NCBI GenBank assembly: GCA_002348705.1
Contig: DEAU01000019.1
Span: 57,592-121,591, forward strand
Length of the DNA: 64,000 nucleotides
Reading direction: 5' to 3'
DNA from: Candidatus Neomicrothrix sp. UBA2974
GTDB taxonomy: Bacteria; Actinomycetota; Acidimicrobiia; Acidimicrobiales; MedAcidi-G1
This document shows, one piece after another, positions 58,558 through 64,000 of this stretch. Under the pieces are notes generated by a model. It was not told where the DNA came from. It saw only the letters and a program-made list of their open reading frames with translations, and did no database searches. How positions within the stretch are numbered: the first letter of the stretch is position 1; the number at the start of each line of letters is the position of its first letter. Position numbers and translations under genes: made by a program.

Positions 58558-58764
58558 TCATGCCTCCCCGTTCTCAAGTTCCTCAACCTGGACCAGATGC
58601 GGTACCCGGGCGATCATTCCCCGAATCTCGCTGCGGTCGGGCAGCGTATTGCTGCGTCCGATACGACCTAAGCCCAAAGCACGGAGCGTTCCCCGTTGCT
58701 TCGGCTTAGCACCGATAGCGCTCCGGACCTGAGTAACCATCAACTGGACCACGTCACTCTCCAT
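58558..58764 (-). CDS. rpmD: 50S ribosomal protein L30
   Basis: L30, 68 residues from ATG 58764: VVQLMVTQVRSAIGAKPKQ, GTLRALGLGRIGRSNTLPD and MIARVPHLVQVEEL. The start overlaps the end of rpsE by 11 nt; the upstream open frame is within rpsE. Confidence 0.97.
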   Translation of the reverse strand: MESDVVQLMVTQVRSAIGAKPKQRGTLRALGLGRIGRSNTLPDRSEIRGMIARVPHLVQVEELENGEA

Positions 58765-59326
58765 CTCCCGAAACACCCGCTCCCACACCAGCTTCGGTGC
58801 GGCGGTAGGCCTCCAGCAGGGCTCCCGGTACAAACTCCTCCGGGTCGAGGCCCCGTAGACGAGCTACCTCGTCAGGCCGTCGCAATGCCTGCAGACCTGC
58901 AACGGTCGCGCGAGCCACGTTTATGTGGTTCGGTGAGCCCTGTGACTTACAAAGAACATCGTGAATCCCGGCCTCCTCGAGGATGGCCCGAGCCGCGCCA
59001 CCTGCGATGACGCCCGTACCGGGGGCAGCCGGTTGCAGCAAAACGCGGCCAGCACCCATTATGCCTATCACCGGATGGACGATGGTCGAACCAGCCAGAG
59101 GAACGCTGAACAGGTTGCGCTTAGCCTCCTCAGTCCCTTTTTGAATAGCAAGCGGGACCTCCTTAGCCTTGCCGTATCCGAGGCCGACCCGGCCGGAGCC
59201 ATCGCCAATCACCACTAGGGCAGTGAACGAGAATCGGCGGCCACCCTTAACCACCTTGGCCACGCGGTTGATGTGGATGACGCGTGACTCCCTAAGGGCG
59301 GCGTCGTCGTTGGTGTGCTGTGCCAC
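58754..59326 (-). CDS. rpsE: 30S ribosomal protein S5
   Basis: S5, 190 residues: the N-terminal dsRNA-like domain INRVAKVVKGGRRFSFTALV, VGLGYGKAKEVPLAIQKGTE and the C-terminal APGTGVIAGGAARAILEEAG. Involved in decoding accuracy; its start shares a base with the rplR stop. Confidence 0.99.
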   Translation of the reverse strand: MAQHTNDDAALRESRVIHINRVAKVVKGGRRFSFTALVVIGDGSGRVGLGYGKAKEVPLAIQKGTEEAKRNLFSVPLAGSTIVHPVIGIMGAGRVLLQPAAPGTGVIAGGAARAILEEAGIHDVLCKSQGSPNHINVARATVAGLQALRRPDEVARLRGLDPEEFVPGALLEAYRRTEAGVGAGVSGDGE

Positions 59327-59682
59327 TAGAACTCCAGTCCGGCGTCACGGGCGGCGTCGGCTAGCGCCGCCACCCTTCCGTGATACTTGTAACCACCTCG
59401 ATCGAAGACCACGGTGGCTATCCCAGCCTCGCGGGCGCGCTCAGCGACCACACGGCCAACCTCAGTCGCGGCGGCGATCCCAGTCACGCCGTCGGCGACA
59501 CCACTCTGTTCGGTCGACGCTGCAACGACGGTGCGACCGAGCTGATCGTCGATGATCTGGGCGGAAATGTGCTTCGCCGAGCGGAAGACAGCCAAACGAG
59601 GCCGAGCTTCCGTACCGGTAACCGACTTGCGAACTCGACGGTGCCTGCGGCGGCGAGCTTTGGAACGGTCGACAGTGCTCAC
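59326..59682 (-). CDS. rplR: 50S ribosomal protein L18
   Basis: L18, 118 residues: RRRRHRRVRKSVTGTEARPR, LAVFRSAKHISAQIIDDQLG and VVFDRGGYKYHGRVAALADA. It carries 5S rRNA with L5. It starts with GTG and overlaps rplF by 4 nt. Confidence 0.99.
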   Translation of the reverse strand: MSTVDRSKARRRRHRRVRKSVTGTEARPRLAVFRSAKHISAQIIDDQLGRTVVAASTEQSGVADGVTGIAAATEVGRVVAERAREAGIATVVFDRGGYKYHGRVAALADAARDAGLEF

Positions 59683-60215
59683 TTCGCCGCCTTTCCAGCC
59701 TTGCGGGACACATACTCACCGACGTAGCGCACTCCCTTACCCTTGTAGGGCTCCGGCTTGCGGTATGACCGAATATCAGCCGCCACCTGGCCGACGGCCT
59801 GCTTGTCTGCACCCGACACGATGATCCGTGTCGGCTCCGGCACATCGAACTTAATGCCGTCAGGAGCCTTCACGATGACCGGATGGCTAAAACCCAGTTG
59901 CAACTCTATGTCAGTGCCCTTTGGAGCAGCTCGGTAGCCGACACCAACTATCTGGAGTTCCTTTGTAAAGCCCTCAGATACACCGACCACCATATTGTTG
60001 ACTAATGAGCGTGTCAGCCCGTGCATCGCACGGTTCTGACGTTCGTCGTTCGGGCGCTCAACGACAATCTCCTCGCCATCCTGACGGACGCTGATATCGC
60101 CGGGAATCTGTAGGTCCAACTCGCCCTTTGGGCCCTTGACAGCTACTTGACGACCACTGATGCTCACCTCAACGCCGGAGGGCACGGGAATAGGGGCTTT
60201 ACCGATGCGGGACAT
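59679..60215 (-). CDS. rplF: 50S ribosomal protein L6
   Basis: L6, 178 residues from ATG 60215: SRIGKAPIPVPSGVEVSISG, MHGLTRSLVNNMVVGVSEGF, and the C-terminal KPEPYKGKGVRYVGEYVSRK. Two tandem L6 folds. It lies 13 nt after rpsH. Confidence 0.99.
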   Translation of the reverse strand: MSRIGKAPIPVPSGVEVSISGRQVAVKGPKGELDLQIPGDISVRQDGEEIVVERPNDERQNRAMHGLTRSLVNNMVVGVSEGFTKELQIVGVGYRAAPKGTDIELQLGFSHPVIVKAPDGIKFDVPEPTRIIVSGADKQAVGQVAADIRSYRKPEPYKGKGVRYVGEYVSRKAGKAAK

Positions 60216-60228
60216 GTCGTCGCCTCCA

Positions 60229-60633
60229 CTACCAGACGTAACAGAGAACCTCGCCGCCGATCCTTCGGCGGCGAGCCTCACGGTCACTCATAAGTCCGCG
60301 ACTGGTGGAAATCACGGCGACGCCAAGACCTCCTAGTACGCGAGGGATCTTGTTGGAGGCGCTGTACACACGCAGGCCGGGTTTGGAAACCCGTTGTACA
60401 CCACTTATAACGCGCTCTCGCTCCGGGGAGTACTTCATCTCAATACTAAGCACCTTCCCCGGCCCTGCTGTCGAGTCGGCGACGTCGTAATCGCGGATAT
60501 ACCCCTCTGCCTTTAGGACGTCAGCCAAAGCCACCTTCTGCTTGGAGGAAGGCATCTGAACGCCCTCATGCATCGCCTGATTGGCATTGCGGATGCGAGT
60601 CAGCATGTCAGCGACGGGATCAGTCATAGTCAT
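60229..60633 (-). CDS. rpsH: 30S ribosomal protein S8
   Basis: S8, 134 residues: MTDPVADMLTRIRNANQAMH, RVSKPGLRVYSASNKIPRVL and STSRGLMSDREARRRRIGGE. The start has GGAGG 7 nt upstream. A key 16S assembly protein and, in E. coli, the spc-operon repressor; no matching leader structure was identified here. Confidence 0.99.
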   Translation of the reverse strand: MTMTDPVADMLTRIRNANQAMHEGVQMPSSKQKVALADVLKAEGYIRDYDVADSTAGPGKVLSIEMKYSPERERVISGVQRVSKPGLRVYSASNKIPRVLGGLGVAVISTSRGLMSDREARRRRIGGEVLCYVW

Positions 60634-60645
60634 GTCAGATCCTCC

Positions 60646-60831
60646 TCACCAACTCGACTTCGTCAACCCGGGGATCTCCCCGGCGTGCGCCATGTTTCGC
60701 AAACAAACCCTGCACAAGTTGAAGGCCCGATAGACCGACCGCGGCCGACCACAACGCCGACAGCGCGTGTAGGCCCGGACCTTGAACTTCGGAGTCTTTT
60801 GCTGCTTATTGACCAGTGCTTTCTTGGCCAT
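60646..60831 (-). CDS. rpsZ: 30S ribosomal protein S14, type Z
   Basis: The short zinc-binding S14, 61 residues: CRRCGRPRSVYRAFNLCRVC holds all four cysteines, and the C-terminus MAHAGEIPGLTKSSW is typical. The C+ form is placed in the spc operon between rplE and rpsH. Confidence 0.98.
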   Translation of the reverse strand: MAKKALVNKQQKTPKFKVRAYTRCRRCGRPRSVYRAFNLCRVCLRNMAHAGEIPGLTKSSW

Positions 60832-60833
60832 TA

Positions 60834-61406
60834 CTACTGCCCATCCTTTCGGAACGGGAAACCGAACGCGGCGAGCAGGGCCCGCCCACCGGCGTCGTCG
60901 GACGCAGACGTCACGATGGTGATGTCCATCCCCCGAGTGCGATCGATCTTGTCATAGTCAATCTCCGGGAAGATCAATTGTTCGGTCACACCGAACGTGT
61001 AATTCCCGCTCCCGTCGAACGACTTTGGGTTAAGACCGCGGAAGTCGCGGATACGGGGTATCGCCAAGGTGATCAAGCGGTCCAGAAACTCGTACATGCG
61101 ATCGCCACGCAGGGTCACTTTGGCACCGATGGCCTGCCCTTCACGGAGCTTGAAGTTCGAGACCGACTGACGGGCCCGGGTTACTAGCGGCTTCTGACCA
61201 GTAATCACCGTCAAATCGGCAACCGCACCATCCAAAAGCTTGGCCTGCTGGGCAGCGTCACCAACGCCTACGTTGACCACAATCTTGACGAGTTTGGGAA
61301 CCTGCATGACGTTGGTCAAGCCGAGTTCTGTCTTCAAAGCGTCTCTGATCCCAGTGTCGTAGAGCTGGCGCATACGTACTGGAACGGCCGTCATAGTGTC
61401 AACCAT
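60834..61406 (-). CDS. rplE: 50S ribosomal protein L5
   Basis: L5, 190 residues from ATG 61406: MQVPKLVKIVVNVGVGDAA, ITGQKPLVTRARQSVSNFKL, LRGDRMYEFLDRLITLAIPR and FPEIDYDKIDRTRGMDITIV. It binds 5S rRNA. The start overlaps the rplX stop by 8 nt. Confidence 0.99.
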   Translation of the reverse strand: MVDTMTAVPVRMRQLYDTGIRDALKTELGLTNVMQVPKLVKIVVNVGVGDAAQQAKLLDGAVADLTVITGQKPLVTRARQSVSNFKLREGQAIGAKVTLRGDRMYEFLDRLITLAIPRIRDFRGLNPKSFDGSGNYTFGVTEQLIFPEIDYDKIDRTRGMDITIVTSASDDAGGRALLAAFGFPFRKDGQ

Positions 61407-61713
61407 CGAGATCAACCCCCGTCCGCTTACAGATTCGAACCTTCTCACCGGCCTCGGTAAACCGGTACCCGACACGGGTGGGCTTATTGTCCCCAGGACT
61501 GACGATGGCCACGTTAGAGACGTGAACCGGCATGGCCTTGTCGATGATGCCACCCTGCATAGTGGCGTTGGTCGGCTTCTGGTGGCGCTTGGCCATGTTG
61601 ACGCCATCCACGATGACCTTGCCCTCAGCAGGCAAAGCCGTGATGACCTCACCGACCTTGCCTCGGCTCTTACCAGCCAAGACCTGCACCTTGTCGCCCT
61701 TGCGGATCTTCAT
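61399..61713 (-). CDS. rplX: 50S ribosomal protein L24
   Basis: L24, 104 residues from ATG 61713: MKIRKGDKVQVLAGKSRGKV (KOW motif), VDGVNMAKRHQKPTNATMQG and ICKRTG near the end. It is an early 23S assembly initiator. 1 nt behind rplN. Confidence 0.98.
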   Translation of the reverse strand: MKIRKGDKVQVLAGKSRGKVGEVITALPAEGKVIVDGVNMAKRHQKPTNATMQGGIIDKAMPVHVSNVAIVSPGDNKPTRVGYRFTEAGEKVRICKRTGVDLDG

Positions 61714-61714
61714 C

Positions 61715-62083
61715 TCAGAGCACCTCCGGTGCCAAAGAAACAATCCGCATGAACTTGCGATCACGAAGCTCACGTCCGACAGGACCAAAGATGCGGGTAC
61801 CTCTGGGCTGGTTCTGATCGTTGATAAGCACTGCTGCGTTCTCGTCAAAACGGATGTAGCTACCGTCTATACGACGCCGCTCCTTCTTTGTCCGGACGAC
61901 TACGCACCTAACGACCTCGCCCTTCTTGACAGCTGCACCAGGATTGGCGTCCTTCACCGTCGCGGTAAAGACGTCACCAATCGATGCATAGCGCCTCTTC
62001 GAACCACCCAACACCTTGATACAGAGCACCTCACGGGCTCCCGAGTTATCCGCAACCCGGAGTCGGGTCTCCTGCTGGATCAT
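61715..62083 (-). CDS. rplN: 50S ribosomal protein L14
   Basis: L14, 122 residues: MIQQETRLRVADNSGAREVL, GSKRRYASIGDVFTATVKDA and RGTRIFGPVGRELRDRKFMR. It sits near the 30S interface and shares one base with the rpsQ stop (TAATG). Confidence 0.99.
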   Translation of the reverse strand: MIQQETRLRVADNSGAREVLCIKVLGGSKRRYASIGDVFTATVKDANPGAAVKKGEVVRCVVVRTKKERRRIDGSYIRFDENAAVLINDQNQPRGTRIFGPVGRELRDRKFMRIVSLAPEVL

Positions 62084-62361
62084 TACTTCGCCCTCTCAAG
62101 AATCTCTACTAATCGCCAGCGCTTCATCTTGGATAGAGGGCGGGTCTCCTGAACCCGAACCCGGTCACCTACGTTCAGTTGGTTCTCCTCGTCGTGGACG
62201 TGCAGCCGCTTAGTGCGCTGGACGGTCTTGTCGTAACGGCGGTGCCTAACTCGGTCAACCGTTTCCACAATCGCGGTCTTGTCCTGAACATCTGAAACCA
62301 CAAAGCCCTCGCGTACCTTGCGACGGTTCGGACGGGACGTGACTTCGGTCGTCTCAGCCAT
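62083..62361 (-). CDS. rpsQ: 30S ribosomal protein S17
   Basis: S17, 92 residues: REGFVVSDVQDKTAIVETVD, HRRYDKTVQRTKRLHVHDEE, and RVQETRPLSKMKRWRLVEIL. It overlaps rpmC by one base. Confidence 0.98.
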   Translation of the reverse strand: MAETTEVTSRPNRRKVREGFVVSDVQDKTAIVETVDRVRHRRYDKTVQRTKRLHVHDEENQLNVGDRVRVQETRPLSKMKRWRLVEILERAK

Positions 62362-62591
62362 CAGCCAGCCACCTCCTCGCCAAAGGCCTCGGCCTCGGCG
62401 TCAATCTCGCGAGCCCGCAATTCGGTCAGCACACGGGCCACCTCCCTTTTAACCTCCCGGACCCGGGCATGATTCTCCAGTTGACCGGTAACCAGTTGAA
62501 ATCGAAGGTTAAAAAGCTCTTCCTTAGATTCCGAAAGGCGCTCAATGAGGTCGGTGTCACCCAGGTCGGCCAAGGACTTGTTCTTCGCCAT
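62361..62591 (-). CDS. rpmC: 50S ribosomal protein L29
   Basis: L29, 76 residues: two helices with ERLSESKEELFNLRFQLVTG and ARVREVKREVARVLTELRAR; the acidic tail DAEAEAFGEEVAG is longer than the minimal L29. It lies near the exit tunnel and helps bind trigger factor and SRP. Confidence 0.97.
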   Translation of the reverse strand: MAKNKSLADLGDTDLIERLSESKEELFNLRFQLVTGQLENHARVREVKREVARVLTELRAREIDAEAEAFGEEVAG

Positions 62592-62593
62592 GG

Positions 62594-63010
62594 CTAAAAA
62601 CCCTCCTCGCGCTCGACGAACCGAGCCTTGATCGGCAATTTCTGGATTGCGCGGTCCAGGGCTGCACGGGCCACCGCCGAATCGTGGTAGGACAGCTCAA
62701 ACAGCACACGACCAGGCTTGACCACTGCTACCCATTTTTCAGGGTTGCCCTTACCCGAACCCATTCGGGTTTCAGCCGGCTTCTCCGTAATGGGTTTGTC
62801 AGGGAATACATTTATCCACACCTTGCCGCCGCGCTTAATGTGTCGAGTCATGGCGACACGAGCCGCCTCAATCTGACGTGCGGTAATCCATCCGGGCTCA
62901 AGAGCCTGGATCCCAAACTCGCCGAAGGTGACCTCGGTCTGACCCTTGGAGGCGCCCTTCATCCGGCCACGGTGATGTTTTCTATGTCGGACTTTCTTCG
63001 GCATCAGCAC
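62594..63010 (-). CDS. rplP: 50S ribosomal protein L16
   Basis: L16, 138 residues: MLMPKKVRHRKHHRGRMKGA, FGEFGIQALEPGWITARQIE, KVWINVFPDKPITEKPAETR and MGSGKGNPEKWVAVVKPGRV. GTG 63010 is preferred over ATG 63004 because L16 proteins begin M-L-x-P. It lies 3 nt after rpsC. Confidence 0.98.
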   Translation of the reverse strand: MLMPKKVRHRKHHRGRMKGASKGQTEVTFGEFGIQALEPGWITARQIEAARVAMTRHIKRGGKVWINVFPDKPITEKPAETRMGSGKGNPEKWVAVVKPGRVLFELSYHDSAVARAALDRAIQKLPIKARFVEREEGF

Positions 63011-63013
63011 GGC

Positions 63014-63934
63014 TCAATCACCGTCCCCACCGCGAAAATGCGGCGTCTCGCGGGACTCGCGAGTCGAAGCCTCGATGGCCTCTTCCTCGGCAAGCAACTT
63101 CTCGAACTCGGCATCGCCCTCTTTTACGAGTGGCGCCGGCTCAGCCTCGATGGCCTCCTCAGTAACCTCAGGCGCCTCAAGCGACTCAGTCCGACGGCGA
63201 CCCGCCGCCGAGGACACAACGGAACGAGGCTTTGTCTGGCCTGAAGTCTCACCAGCAGCCATCGCTGCCTCCTTGGCGATCTTGTCTTCAAGCAGACTCT
63301 TGTAGGGGAGGATGTCGCCTTTGTAGATCCAGACTTTCACGCCAATCCGACCGTATGTGGTGCGAGCCTCGCGAAAGCCATAGTCGATGTCTGCCCGCAG
63401 GGTGTGCAAAGGGACCCGGCCCTCTCGATACCACTCGGTGCGAGACATCTCAGCACCACCCAAACGGCCCGAGCACTGGACTCGAATGCCAAGAGCCCCC
63501 GCCTTCTGAGCGTTCTGCACCGCACGCTTCATAGCTCTGCGAAAGGCAACTCGACCAGCCAATTGGTCGGCTACGCCTTGGGCAATCAGAGCGGCGTCAA
63601 GCTCCGGTTCCTTGATTTCTTGGATATTCAAAGTGACGGTGTGATTGCCGGTGATCTTGCCTAAACCAGTCCGGAGGCGATCGGCCTCAGAACCCTTGCG
63701 ACCGATGACAATTCCCGGTCGAGCAGTGTGGACGTCAATCCGCAGCTTGTTGCTGGTGCGCTCAACCTCGACCCGACTGATCGCGGCATGCGGCAACTCA
63801 GTCATGAGGTAGTCACGGACCTCCCAGTCCTCAACCAGATTGTCGGCGTATTCCTGCCTGCTCGCAAACCACCGAGACTTCCAGTCGGTGGTGACCCCCA
63901 AGCGGAAGCCGTACGGATTGACCTTCTGGCCCAT
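63014..63934 (-). CDS. rpsC: 30S ribosomal protein S3 with long acidic tail
   Basis: S3, 306 residues. The KH domain (about 40-110, RPGIVIGRKGSEADRLRTGL) and the C-terminal S3 domain (about 118-215, AEMSRTEWYREGRVPLHTLR) are standard. About 90 residues follow: a variable stretch and an acidic region (VTEEAIEAEPAPLVKEGDAE) ending HFRGGDGD. M. tuberculosis S3 has 274 residues, so the tail is longer than usual. ATG 63934 shares a base with the rplV stop. Confidence 0.98.
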   Translation of the reverse strand: MGQKVNPYGFRLGVTTDWKSRWFASRQEYADNLVEDWEVRDYLMTELPHAAISRVEVERTSNKLRIDVHTARPGIVIGRKGSEADRLRTGLGKITGNHTVTLNIQEIKEPELDAALIAQGVADQLAGRVAFRRAMKRAVQNAQKAGALGIRVQCSGRLGGAEMSRTEWYREGRVPLHTLRADIDYGFREARTTYGRIGVKVWIYKGDILPYKSLLEDKIAKEAAMAAGETSGQTKPRSVVSSAAGRRRTESLEAPEVTEEAIEAEPAPLVKEGDAEFEKLLAEEEAIEASTRESRETPHFRGGDGD

Positions 63935-64000
63935 CAGTTGGCCTCCTCTTCCTGCTCGTCGGCCGCATTTTTGGCAACCTCTTCCTCGACAACCGTCTCA
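63934..64000 (-). CDS. rplV: 50S ribosomal protein L22, C-terminal fragment
   Basis: Only the last 21 codons lie in the window. They form an acidic tail (VVEEEVAKNAADEQEEEAN) ending in TGA, whose last base is the first base of rpsC. The call rests mainly on S10-operon order, in which rplV precedes rpsC; acidic or low-complexity L22 tails are seen in actinobacteria. Confidence 0.65.
   Translation of the reverse strand, partial: ETVVEEEVAKNAADEQEEEAN

Noticed and set aside
1..64000. CRISPR array, insertion sequence, prophage or defence island
   Set aside because: No regularly spaced repeats, transposase, integrase or nuclease cluster was seen; the gene content is core and syntenic throughout.

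Overview
The window is one continuous stretch of a high-GC Actinomycetota chromosome, densely packed with core genes and almost all read from the minus strand. Several things point to this phylum: a DUF3263 regulator next to a LytR_C (VirR-like) membrane protein; ClpC; a DUF2342 zincin; TIGR03086- and F420-type (LLM) enzymes; GuaB3 without CBS domains; and core gene orders that match Mycobacterium tuberculosis piece by piece (ispD/ispF/rlmB; lysS/coaX/nadC/folK/folB/folP/hpt/tilS/DUF2342; guaA/guaB3; groL/groS/tsaD/rimI/tsaB/tsaE/alr/nnr/glmS/glmM/rpsI/rplM). No actinobacterial order is proven. A deep branch such as Acidimicrobiia is my best guess, from the mixture of genes and the moderate GC content. 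I see no phage, insertion sequence, CRISPR array or defence island.

Layout. 1-4.5 kb: a partial glycerate kinase, the LytR_C/DUF3263 pair, a PhyH-family dioxygenase, tRNA-Thr(TGT), and two tandem paralogous membrane proteins that share a duplicated leader hairpin. 4.5-7.4 kb: rlmB-ispF-ispD, diverging from a Crp/Fnr regulator. 7.4-13.7 kb: a dienelactone hydrolase, radA, an unusual lipoprotein fused to a HAD-like domain, and clpC. 13.8-23.6 kb: a polyprenyl synthase, then lysS-coaX-nadC, a folate operon (folP, a phosphatase-like protein, folB, folK), hpt-tilS-DUF2342 with a 44-residue membrane protein, and tRNA-Thr(CGT). 23.6-34.9 kb: pcrA, an F420-type oxidoreductase, an unknown gene with a thioesterase and a TIGR03086 protein, guaA-guaB3, a PLP decarboxylase and a Nudix hydrolase. 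35-37.1 kb: groS-groL under a CIRCE operator, with a strong terminator. 37.4-50.8 kb: the t6A genes (tsaD, rimI, tsaB, tsaE), uracil-DNA glycosylase, a P1 peptidase, a QTMAN/GTDC1-like glycosyltransferase, alr, NAD(P)HX repair, acpS, an oversized GlmS (1167 aa) and glmM. 50.9-64 kb: rpsI-rplM, truA, rplQ-rpoA-rpsD-rpsK-rpsM-rpmJ-infA, adk-secY and the spc/S10 ribosomal operons back to rpsC and the tail of rplV.

How the genes work together. Most serve information processing (ribosome, RNA polymerase alpha, t6A and other tRNA enzymes, lysyl-tRNA synthetase), protein quality control (ClpC, GroES/EL), repair (RadA, PcrA, Udg) and cofactor or envelope precursor supply (MEP isoprenoids, folate, CoA, NAD, GMP, GlcN-6-P/GlcN-1-P, D-Ala, ACP activation). 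The most unusual items are the GlmS with two large insertions and a long tail, the lipoprotein/pseudo-HAD fusion, the phosphatase-like protein without its active-site cysteine inside the folate operon, the bacterial QTMAN homologue, and infA with an apparent CTG start. Missing from their usual actinobacterial places are map (between adk and infA), ftsH and folE (between hpt and folP) and carD/disA (near ispD/radA).
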